Assembly: GCA_022823225.1 (NCBI GenBank)
Contig: JAJDXM010000092.1
Span: 145,560-209,559, forward strand
Reading direction: 5' to 3'
Length of the DNA stretch: 64,000 bases
DNA from: Gemmatimonadota bacterium
GTDB lineage: Bacteria > Gemmatimonadota > Gemmatimonadetes > Longimicrobiales > Gaopeijiaceae
Under the pieces are notes generated by a model. The model saw only the letters and a program-made list of their open reading frames with translations, searched no databases and had not been told where the DNA came from. Shown one piece after another: positions 26,037-33,036 of this stretch. The number at the start of each line of letters is the position of its first letter. The stretch's first letter is position 1. The position numbers and the translations under genes were made by a program.

Positions 26037-26699
26037 GTGAGCCCCAAGCCGCCGGCCCTCTACTTCGACCTCGTCGATCCCCTCTCGTTGCTGGTCAGCG
26101 CCGTCATGGACCAGTCGGGAGTCGCCGAAGCGGTGAGCTGGCGCGGCCTGGAGCTTCGCCCACCCCCGGCGGCGCTGATCGATCCGGAAACGGCCGAATG
26201 GAGGGCGCGGCGCGAATTCGCGGCCCGGCAGGCGGAGCGACTGACACGGCCGGCCGGTCCGCTCGCTCGCGCTTCCGCCGCGACCGCCGGGGCTGCGAAC
26301 TTCACCGCCATGGGTTCGCCGGCCGTCGTTCCCTGGACCCGCAAGGCCCATGAATTGTGCGAATTCGCCCGTGAGAGGGATTGCCTCCACGCCGTTCGCC
26401 GCGCACTCTTCCGCGCCCACTTCATCGACCGGATCGACATCGGGCGGATAGATTTGCTTGTGGAGGTCGCGCGGCGAGCCGGGCTGGACGCGTCCGAAAC
26501 CCGGGCGGTGCTGGATGTCGACCGCTACACCGTGGCCGTTCTCGGCAATCGGAGCAAAGCGCTCACGCAAGGGGTCGCGGTGGTGCCGGCACTGGTCCTG
26601 AACGAAGGACGGCTGGAAGGACCGGCGGTCCTGGGCCAGATTGAGCGGGCGGTCGAGTTGCTGACGCGGACCGCGCGAGCGAACAGAGAACAGGAGTAG
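26037..26699 (+). CDS. DsbA/HCCA-isomerase-like thioredoxin-fold protein without CXXC
   Basis: 220 aa. The start (ALYFDLVDPLSLLVSAVM) aligns with the first strand and active-site helix of the DsbA/FrnE/2-hydroxychromene-2-carboxylate isomerase group, the long helical insertion is present (RRALFRAHFIDRIDIGRIDL), and cis-Pro plus final strand follow (GVAVVPALVLNEGRLEG, with VVP). The C-x-x-C redox pair is absent: the position reads D-P-L-S. It is therefore more like the isomerase/glutathione-transferase-kappa branch than an oxidoreductase. GTG 26037 has GGAG 7 nt upstream. It precedes a 100-aa gene by 10 nt in the same direction. Confidence 0.72.
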   Translation: MSPKPPALYFDLVDPLSLLVSAVMDQSGVAEAVSWRGLELRPPPAALIDPETAEWRARREFAARQAERLTRPAGPLARASAATAGAANFTAMGSPAVVPWTRKAHELCEFARERDCLHAVRRALFRAHFIDRIDIGRIDLLVEVARRAGLDASETRAVLDVDRYTVAVLGNRSKALTQGVAVVPALVLNEGRLEGPAVLGQIERAVELLTRTARANREQE

Positions 26700-26709
26700 T
26701 CAGGGACAG

Positions 26710-27012
26710 ATGGCAGGGTATCAGCGAAAAACGGCTCTGGGACCCCGGGAAATCCTGGAAAAGGCCGCGGAGCATCTTCCCGAATTCATCGGTCTGCAGT
26801 GCTCGCGGAAGTCGTCGCACGGGGCGACCTACACAGGTCAGGAGGGCACGGTCACCATTCAGGCGCATCGCCACGGCCCCTTCACCGACGTCACGGCCCA
26901 GACCGACCGGCTGAGGACATCGCGCATGGACTACGAGATTCAGCGCTTCCTCAACATGCTGCCCTACGAGCACGGCGACGCCGGCGGCCCGGGATCGGGA
27001 GAGCGCGGCTGA
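26710..27012 (+). CDS. Small uncharacterised protein
   Basis: 100 aa. ATG 26710 follows AGGGA. The sequence is mixed alpha/beta (REILEKAAEHLPEFIGLQCS, then GATYTGQEGTVTIQAHRHGP, FTDVTAQTDRLRTSRMDYEI) with no signal peptide or membrane segment; I do not recognise it. It lies 10 nt after the thioredoxin-fold gene and about 50 nt before the pseudo-DEAD-box gene, all in the same direction, so the three may form one operon. The compact fold-like composition argues for a real gene. Confidence 0.62.
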   Translation: MAGYQRKTALGPREILEKAAEHLPEFIGLQCSRKSSHGATYTGQEGTVTIQAHRHGPFTDVTAQTDRLRTSRMDYEIQRFLNMLPYEHGDAGGPGSGERG

Positions 27013-27063
27013 GGTGCGACCGGACCCTGGCAGCCCGTGGACAAGTCCCCTGCGGTCCCGATC

Positions 27064-28680
27064 ATGAACTCCTTCGACGATCTTCCGCTCGGCCCGGAGG
27101 CCGTGGCGTCGCTGGCGGCCGAGGGGATCGAGGTTCCCACGCCCTTCCAGGCCGCCGCCATACCGGTGATCGCTCGCGGAAACGACCTGCTCGGAAGGGC
27201 GGGACCCGGAAGCGGCACCCTGGTCGCGTATGGCGCGCCCCTCCTCGACCGCCTCGAGTGCGGCGCCGGATCACCCGTTTGCCTTGTGATCTGCACCGGC
27301 GCCCGGCAGGCCACGGACCTTGCCCGCTCCTTCGCGCGGCTGTGTGAGGCCTCCGGCGCCCGCGCGGCTGCGCTCGCTCCGTCCTGGAACCTGCCGGAGC
27401 GCGCCGACTTCCTCTTCGTGCCCGCCGACCGGTTCGGCGCCCTATACGATGGTACGGTAGCTGTCGCGACTGTCGGCGCGGTCGTCCTTCACGACGGCGA
27501 CGGGGTGCTGCGCGGCGTGCGGACCGACCGGATGGAGACCTTCCTGCGGGGGTTGCCGCGCGAGTGCCAGCGAATCTTCTGCGGCCTCCCCTTCGGACCG
27601 GATCTTCGATCGCTCGCGCGGCGCTTCACCCGCCACGCCGTGACGATTCCGCCCGGCGCCGGCGCGGCGCGGCGGGATGGGGGCTCGACCGGAAAGGCAA
27701 GGGCACCCCGGACGGCGACGGACAGCCGCTCCGGCCCGCAGCGCGGCCTCCACTTTGTGGTCGTGGAGGGAGACCGCGCGGAGGCGGTGCTGGAGCTGGC
27801 CGCCTCGCTCCTGGAGGATCCCGGCACGGTGCGCCACGTGCTCCTGCACACCGCATCCGCGGATCAGGCAGCCGACCTGGGAGACTTTCTCGCCATGCAC
27901 GGCTACCACTCCGGCCCCCCTGGCGACGAGACCGTGCCAGTGTGGCTGTCTTCCGGCGAGGACGAAGCGGCGGCCGCTGTGCTCGACGCGATGGACGGCG
28001 CGGAAAGCGTGGCGACGGTGTCGTGCTCGGTGCCGGGAGGCGCGCCCTCGGCACGGCGTCGCCACCTCGGCGCGGGACCCGCGTGGGCGCTCATTGCCGT
28101 GCGCGAACTCGGTCACCTGCGTGAGGTGGCGGCGGGAGCGGGACTGCGTCTCAAACGCGTTCGCCCCGTTCGCCCGCAGCGTGTGTCGGCAAGACTGGAC
28201 GAGTTGGCCGACCGGTTGCACGCAGTGCTCAGCGGGCCGGAGACCGCACCGTACTACCTGCTCGTCGAATCGCTCCTGGACCGCTTCACGGCGGCGGAGG
28301 TGGCCGCGGCGTCCCTGCTGCTCCTCGATCGCGAAGCGGCCGCGAAGAAGACGCCCCCGAAGGAGGGCGTACCCGAACCGTGGTCGCGCCTGTTCGTGTC
28401 GGCTGGCCAGCACGACGAGATCGGGCCGCGCGAACTCCTGGGCGCCATCACCAGCGAATCGGGGATCGCAGGGAACCGCGTCGGGCGCATCGATGTCCGT
28501 GAGCGCCACTCACTGGTCGAAGTGCGCGAAAGCGCGGCCAGCAAGGTGATCGCGGCTCTCAATGGAACCACGCTGGGAGGCCGCGCCCTGCGCGTGGACT
28601 ACGACCGGCCCCGCGACCGGCGGCGCGGCAAGGGGGGGCCGAAGGGGCCACCGAGGAAACCGGGACGACGTCCCTCGTAG
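27064..28680 (+). CDS. Degenerate DEAD-box protein with DbpA-type RNA-binding domain
   Basis: 538 aa. The beginning copies a DEAD-box N-terminus: FDDLPLGPEAVASLAAEGIE, then PTPFQAAAIPVIARGND, including the Q-motif Gln29. The catalytic motifs are gone: motif I reads GRAGPGSGT (residues 44-52, Lys replaced by Ser), motif II reads LHDGDG instead of DEAD, Ia is CTGARQATDLA, and no HRxGR motif VI remains. The last quarter has a DbpA-like RNA-recognition domain (PWSRLFVSAGQHDEIGPREL, LVEVRESAASKVIAALNG, LGGRALRVDYDRPRDRR) and a basic Gly/Arg/Pro tail. It should bind RNA but not hydrolyse ATP. The frame is open over the full length, so this looks like a maintained pseudoenzyme rather than a decayed gene. 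GTG 27037 is an alternative start. Confidence 0.82.
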   Translation: MNSFDDLPLGPEAVASLAAEGIEVPTPFQAAAIPVIARGNDLLGRAGPGSGTLVAYGAPLLDRLECGAGSPVCLVICTGARQATDLARSFARLCEASGARAAALAPSWNLPERADFLFVPADRFGALYDGTVAVATVGAVVLHDGDGVLRGVRTDRMETFLRGLPRECQRIFCGLPFGPDLRSLARRFTRHAVTIPPGAGAARRDGGSTGKARAPRTATDSRSGPQRGLHFVVVEGDRAEAVLELAASLLEDPGTVRHVLLHTASADQAADLGDFLAMHGYHSGPPGDETVPVWLSSGEDEAAAAVLDAMDGAESVATVSCSVPGGAPSARRRHLGAGPAWALIAVRELGHLREVAAGAGLRLKRVRPVRPQRVSARLDELADRLHAVLSGPETAPYYLLVESLLDRFTAAEVAAASLLLLDREAAAKKTPPKEGVPEPWSRLFVSAGQHDEIGPRELLGAITSESGIAGNRVGRIDVRERHSLVEVRESAASKVIAALNGTTLGGRALRVDYDRPRDRRRGKGGPKGPPRKPGRRPS

Positions 28681-28703
28681 ACGGCGAAGCGCCGGAACGG
28701 CTG

Positions 28704-28910
28704 TCAGGCCACCACTTCTTCCCGGCGTCTCCGGAACATCCAGTAGACAAAGAAGGCCAGGGCGACGAAGAACCCGATCTTGAGCGCCGTTGCCACGAAG
28801 CCGAGCATCATTCCGAAGAGCGGGGCCGCCGCGATCAGCAGGACCTTGAGCAGGAGATAGCCCACCGTCCCGACCGCTGCGACCGCGCCGAAAGCCTTTG
28901 CGTAGTGCAT
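28704..28910 (-). CDS. Small two-helix membrane protein
   Basis: 68 aa. Two hydrophobic segments (AFGAVAAVGTVGYLLLKVLL and GFVATALKIGFFVALAFFVY) are separated by a short loop, and a basic C-terminus (RRRREE) predicts a cytoplasmic end. ATG 28910 has an excellent AGGAGGG site 6 nt upstream, which makes the gene credible despite its size. I do not recognise a family. It converges on the pseudo-DEAD-box gene, with 23 bp between the stops. Confidence 0.7.
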   Translation of the reverse strand: MHYAKAFGAVAAVGTVGYLLLKVLLIAAAPLFGMMLGFVATALKIGFFVALAFFVYWMFRRRREEVVA

Positions 28911-28974
28911 TCAATTCCCTCCTGGGAGAAGTGGACCGGCCAACAGCGGTCCAACCGTCATGTCGGTTCTGACA

Positions 28975-31386
28975 CTACCGCCTGAAGCGGTAGGATAGTT
29001 TCATGAACATCCCTTCCGACTCGGGCCGCAGGTTGCGGAAACGGAAGGCTTCGGGGTCGTCCATGAGCCGGGTGTACCCCAGGAAGAAGACGGTACCGGG
29101 AGTCGGCTCGTAGCTCAGAAGCGCCTCGGCCGAGATGTCGTTCGACCCCGATCCGCCCAGGCCGAAGCATGATTCGCCGGTGCAGTAGGAGACCTGCCGG
29201 CCGCCCTCGGGGGTCTTCAGGAGGCCACGTTCCTGGCTGCCGTACTCCACGATCGTGCGCACGAACAGCGCGCGGCTGAACTGGTACTGAATCCTCGCCC
29301 TGGGGATCGTCGCCTCCGAATAGAGCGACCCGTCGCGCTGACGGTAGAGGCGCGAGAAGCGGACCCCGAGTTCCGCGCTGAGCTGCGTCGTGGGAAAGAG
29401 CGTCAGCCCCGCGTCGCCGGACCACGAGTCGGCCACGTCCACCGGAGTGTCCGTGATGAAGTCGAAGAGCGGCGTCTCCGACCAGGTGCCCCGAAGATTC
29501 ACGCGGGCCCAGTTCAGGGGATTCACCCACATGAAGGCGGTTCCCGACTGAAGTCCCTGGAAGATCGTCTGGTCCGGATAGAACGGCTGGCGGCCACCTT
29601 CGGAATCGGTGTAGAAGAGACCCTGGTAGTCCTCCGCCGGGAAATCGTAGAAGGAGCGCGCGTAGTTCCCGAAGATCGTGATGTTTCCGCGAAATGACAT
29701 GCTCCCGCCCAGGCGCACCCTGCGCTCCTCGGCCCACCGGCGCTCCCAGAAGTCCTCGTGATCCCAGAAACCCTCGGCCTCGATGCTCGGACCCCAGCGC
29801 TCGAGCAGATCTCCGGGCCGTCCCCGGAAGTTGTAGCTGATCCGGCCCTGGGCCTGAGAAGCGCCGGTGCGGCGAATGAAGCCGCTGCCGGCCACGAAGT
29901 CGTCGCTCACGTCCTGGACGCTGGCGCTGTATTGCAGGCTGCGGCCGGTGCGCCCGAAGTTGGCCGAGAAGAGAGTGCCTCCGTCCGCGCCGGGCTCCCC
30001 CGCCGCCGTGGTGCTGCGCGCGGCGAGCAGGGTCAGCGTGTGCCGCTGGTCCAGCTGGAAGCGGCCGTCCACGCCCGCGACGCGGTTGTAGCGGTCTCCA
30101 TGGTAGGTGCGGTCCGTGTAGACCATCCCGACGTTCGAGTTCCCGATGTCACGCCGCAGGCGCACGATGTTGACGAGCGGGCGAACGTGTCCCTCCCCGC
30201 CGTCCGGATCCGCGACCCGATCCACCGCGCCCAGGTACCCGGCGTTCATGGCACCGACCTTCCCCTGCACCTTGGCGCCCCACACCGGACTGACGATCGA
30301 CCGCGTGTACACCAGCTGCTGGGGAAGCTGGAAGATCTCGGTTCCCTCCAGGAAGAACGGGCGCTTCTCCCGCAGGAAGATCGCAAAGCGTTCGTTCACG
30401 ACGATCTGGCCTTCATCGGCCTCGACCTGCGAGAAGTCCGGGTTGTAGGTGCCGTCCAGGGTGAGGTTCGAGGTGATTCCGTAGGTAATGTTGAACCCGA
30501 AGTCGCGATGCAGCTTTCCACGCTCCAGCCCGCCCGCCTCGTCGCTATGGAAGGAGGTCTGCCGGTACGTCTGCACCGGGTTGAACTCCATGAGCCGCCC
30601 CGGTTCCAGGCCGCTCAGCCCGGTCAGCTTGCCGGACTGCTCGAGCCGGTTGGCCACGTCGGCCGAGACCGGCGCCCACGACTCGTTGTAGCCGTTGCGC
30701 GCGATGCGGCGCTCGACCTGCAGCCCCCAGTCCTGCACCTCGGCCGGGCTGAACTTGATGCTCTTGAGCGGCACCTTGACTTCGATCGAATAGCCCCAGT
30801 CATGCACCTGCCCGCTCGACTCCCACACGAAGTCGGGATTCCAGTCGATGGGGGGGCCCATCCTGCCCCGGCGCCCGCCCCCGCCGCCCACATTCCAGAG
30901 ACCGTCCTGCTGCACGCCGAGGGGGTTCACCATGATCACGTACGCCCGGCGCTGGTCGTCGAAGGTGTCCAGGATGAAGCGCACATAGTCGTCGGAGAAG
31001 GCGAACGAGTCGCGGTCGCCCAAAGTGCCGCGGATGCCCCCCTCCTCGTCGTCGTAGGCCTCGACGGCGAAATAGATGGCGTCGCTGGTGACCAGGATTC
31101 GAGCTTCGGTTCGCTGCGTGGCGGGCACGCCCTCGACCGGGTCGAACTGCGTGAAGCCGGTGAGCAGCGGCGCGGATTCCCACACGGGCTCGCCCAGATC
31201 GCCGTCGATGGCGATGTTCGGCTCGGCCACCGCCGGGCTGGGCACCTCCAACTGGCCCGCGCTGCCGACGTATTCCGTGGCCGTGGCGGCCGCTTCGCCT
31301 CCGTTCGCGACCCCACCCGCCCGCACGGAGTCCTGTTGCGCGCCCAGTGCCGTCGCCGCGGTGACGGCTGCCGCAAGTATCGTCAT
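28975..31386 (-). CDS. DUF5916 outer-membrane protein with CBM9-like domain
   Basis: 803 aa. A short signal (AAAVTAATALGAQ) is followed by a carbohydrate-binding-family-9-like sandwich (IAIDGDLGEPVWESAPLLTG, ARILVTSDAIYFAVEAYDDE, SFAFSDDYVRFILDTFDDQR), a linker, and then the DUF5916 barrel (NPDFSQVEADEGQIVVNERF, FFLEGTEIFQLPQQLVYTRS) ending in the aromatic FMKLSYRFRR. Such proteins are common in Bacteroidota and Gemmatimonadota and are predicted surface proteins; binding of sugars or other ligands is plausible but untested. ATG 31386 is the furthest start in frame and gives a rather short leader. Confidence 0.85.
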   Translation of the reverse strand: MTILAAAVTAATALGAQQDSVRAGGVANGGEAAATATEYVGSAGQLEVPSPAVAEPNIAIDGDLGEPVWESAPLLTGFTQFDPVEGVPATQRTEARILVTSDAIYFAVEAYDDEEGGIRGTLGDRDSFAFSDDYVRFILDTFDDQRRAYVIMVNPLGVQQDGLWNVGGGGGRRGRMGPPIDWNPDFVWESSGQVHDWGYSIEVKVPLKSIKFSPAEVQDWGLQVERRIARNGYNESWAPVSADVANRLEQSGKLTGLSGLEPGRLMEFNPVQTYRQTSFHSDEAGGLERGKLHRDFGFNITYGITSNLTLDGTYNPDFSQVEADEGQIVVNERFAIFLREKRPFFLEGTEIFQLPQQLVYTRSIVSPVWGAKVQGKVGAMNAGYLGAVDRVADPDGGEGHVRPLVNIVRLRRDIGNSNVGMVYTDRTYHGDRYNRVAGVDGRFQLDQRHTLTLLAARSTTAAGEPGADGGTLFSANFGRTGRSLQYSASVQDVSDDFVAGSGFIRRTGASQAQGRISYNFRGRPGDLLERWGPSIEAEGFWDHEDFWERRWAEERRVRLGGSMSFRGNITIFGNYARSFYDFPAEDYQGLFYTDSEGGRQPFYPDQTIFQGLQSGTAFMWVNPLNWARVNLRGTWSETPLFDFITDTPVDVADSWSGDAGLTLFPTTQLSAELGVRFSRLYRQRDGSLYSEATIPRARIQYQFSRALFVRTIVEYGSQERGLLKTPEGGRQVSYCTGESCFGLGGSGSNDISAEALLSYEPTPGTVFFLGYTRLMDDPEAFRFRNLRPESEGMFMKLSYRFRR

Positions 31387-31526
31387 CTATTCGTCACTCT
31401 CATCGTTGAAACGCTTGTGATGGGCCTGCTCGAAACGAGAAGGACACAGTTAAAGTAGACACCCGGCGCACCGGCATCGTTGACCGCCGTCCCGGGAATC
31501 GCCACGATGGCCCGAAACGACCGCTC

Positions 31527-31739
31527 ATGACTTCGTACACGACCTCCGAACGGCGCGCACTGCTGGACCTGGTCTCGGGAGGGGCCATTGACCCGCCCTG
31601 CCCCCGCTGCGGCGCGCCCTGCACGGTCATCCGGACCCGCCCCCGTGCCGACGTCGCATACGTGCGCGACCGGGTCGTGGTGCGGTGCACCCGGTGCCTG
31701 TGCAGCTGCGCCGCCGACGCGGACGGGCCTCCAGGGTAG
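31527..31739 (+). CDS. Small zinc-ribbon protein
   Basis: 70 aa. Cys25-P-R-Cys28 and Cys54-T-R-Cys57 form a four-Cys zinc ribbon with 25 residues between the pairs; further Cys at 32, 59 and 61 are present. A short helix (TTSERRALLDLVSGG) precedes it. The function is unknown; similar tiny ribbons bind nucleic acid or act as adaptors. ATG 31527 has no strong Shine-Dalgarno. The gene diverges from the DUF5916 gene and lies about 170 bp before the PorV-like gene. The well-placed cysteines are the main evidence that it is real. Confidence 0.58.
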   Translation: MTSYTTSERRALLDLVSGGAIDPPCPRCGAPCTVIRTRPRADVAYVRDRVVVRCTRCLCSCAADADGPPG

Positions 31740-31908
31740 CTCCCGTCGGATTCCGGCCGAATGCAACCGCCGCTGCTTGCCCCCGCGGCGAGTGGCATTC
31801 AGCTTGATGGGGTTCAACCCACCGGGCACCCCGCAAGCGGGTGCGCGGAGCGACCAAGGAGACGACCATTCAGCCGATGGACCGGATTCCCACGTGACGG
31901 CGCGCCGA

Positions 31909-32937
31909 ATGCGGTGCTCGCCGCTGTTACTGTCGCTGGGACTGGCGGCGGTTCTTGCGACGCAGACGGCGCCTCTCCAGGCCCAGGACCGGGACGTGCG
32001 GGAATCTCCGCCGCCGGGCCCCTCCGTTCTCAAGCTCACGACGAGCACCCGCGCCCTGGCGCTGGGCGGCGCCTTCCTCATGGGCGGCGGCCGTCACGGC
32101 GTCTTCCACCACCCCTCGCTGATCTCCGGACAGGGGTTCGATGTCACCCTGGGCGGCTCCCGTGCCGGACCTGCCGACGGCGACCGGGACCGCGCGCCCG
32201 ACGATCTCGATGACGACGACGAACCCGGTCACAAACGGGACGCGCTGTACGGCGCATTGAGCACGGGCGCGGCGTGGATGGGGGGCACGGTCGCCGTCGG
32301 GATTGCGGTCTTCAACTACGGGTCCGACCGGGATGGGGACGCACCACGGGAGTGGGATCTCGACCGCGACCGGAGGGTCGCCGCCTCGCGGGTCTGGCCC
32401 GCGGGGACCGAGTTCGTGGGGGCGGTGGGGTACAGGCGCGCGTTCTTCGGCTTCGATTTCGGCGCCGCCGCCAAGGTGGTCGGGCAGTCGGTCGCGGGCA
32501 CCGCGGCCCGCACGGGTGCGGTGGACGCCGGCATGTCGAGGGGGATCGGGCGCCTCACCGCCGCGCTCACAGTGCAGAATCTGGGCCCGGACCTGGATCT
32601 TGCGGGCCGCAAGGTGCCGCTCCCGGCCCGCGTCACGATGGGCGCGGGGACGCGGAGCCGCGCGCCGGTGGGGCCGCTGGACATCGGTGCCGCGGCGCAG
32701 GTGTCCTACGAGCGCGACGGCGCGATCGTGCCGGGCGGCGGGGTGGAGGTGGCCTACTGGCCGATCCAGCGCCGGATCTTCATCGTGCGAATCGGGGCGG
32801 TCCGGGTGGTGGAGGGGGACGGCCTGCCGCTGACCTTCGGGGCGGGCTTCGAGGGGGACCGGATCAGGCTTGACTACGCGTACAGCGAACACGATCCGGC
32901 CGCGGGATCGCACCGGTTCGGAATCTCGATAGGGTAA
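31909..32937 (+). CDS. PorV/PorQ-like outer-membrane beta-barrel protein
   Basis: 342 aa. ATG 31909 gives a clean signal peptide (LLLSLGLAAVLATQTAPLQA, cleaved before QDRD); GTG 31894 is also in frame. The mature start (LKLTTSTRALALGGAFLM, then HHPSLISGQGFDVTLGGS) follows the FadL/PorV pattern, and the rest is alternating strands (EFVGAVGYRRAFFGFDFGAA, RLTAALTVQNLGPDLDLAGR, GDRIRLDYAYSEHD) ending HRFGISIG. An acidic loop (DRDRAPDDLDDDDEPG) may be surface-exposed or bind calcium. PorV-like proteins shuttle type IX secretion cargo in Bacteroidota, but no other type IX gene is visible here, so that role is not claimed. Confidence 0.72.
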   Translation: MRCSPLLLSLGLAAVLATQTAPLQAQDRDVRESPPPGPSVLKLTTSTRALALGGAFLMGGGRHGVFHHPSLISGQGFDVTLGGSRAGPADGDRDRAPDDLDDDDEPGHKRDALYGALSTGAAWMGGTVAVGIAVFNYGSDRDGDAPREWDLDRDRRVAASRVWPAGTEFVGAVGYRRAFFGFDFGAAAKVVGQSVAGTAARTGAVDAGMSRGIGRLTAALTVQNLGPDLDLAGRKVPLPARVTMGAGTRSRAPVGPLDIGAAAQVSYERDGAIVPGGGVEVAYWPIQRRIFIVRIGAVRVVEGDGLPLTFGAGFEGDRIRLDYAYSEHDPAAGSHRFGISIG

Positions 32938-33036
32938 GGGCGCGTCACGAGCCCCCGTTGGCCCTCCACCACCTCGCGTACGGCCCCTCTTCGCCCCCAG
33001 CGGGTTCCGAGTGCACTCCCTGGTCGATTCATCCTG

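Noticed and set aside
28704..28910. Small membrane protein as a type I toxin
   Set aside because: Two helices and a basic tail are common in harmless small membrane proteins, and no antisense RNA signal is evident.
31909..32937. Type IX secretion role for the PorV-like protein
   Set aside because: No other type IX component or C-terminal sorting-domain protein was seen in the window.
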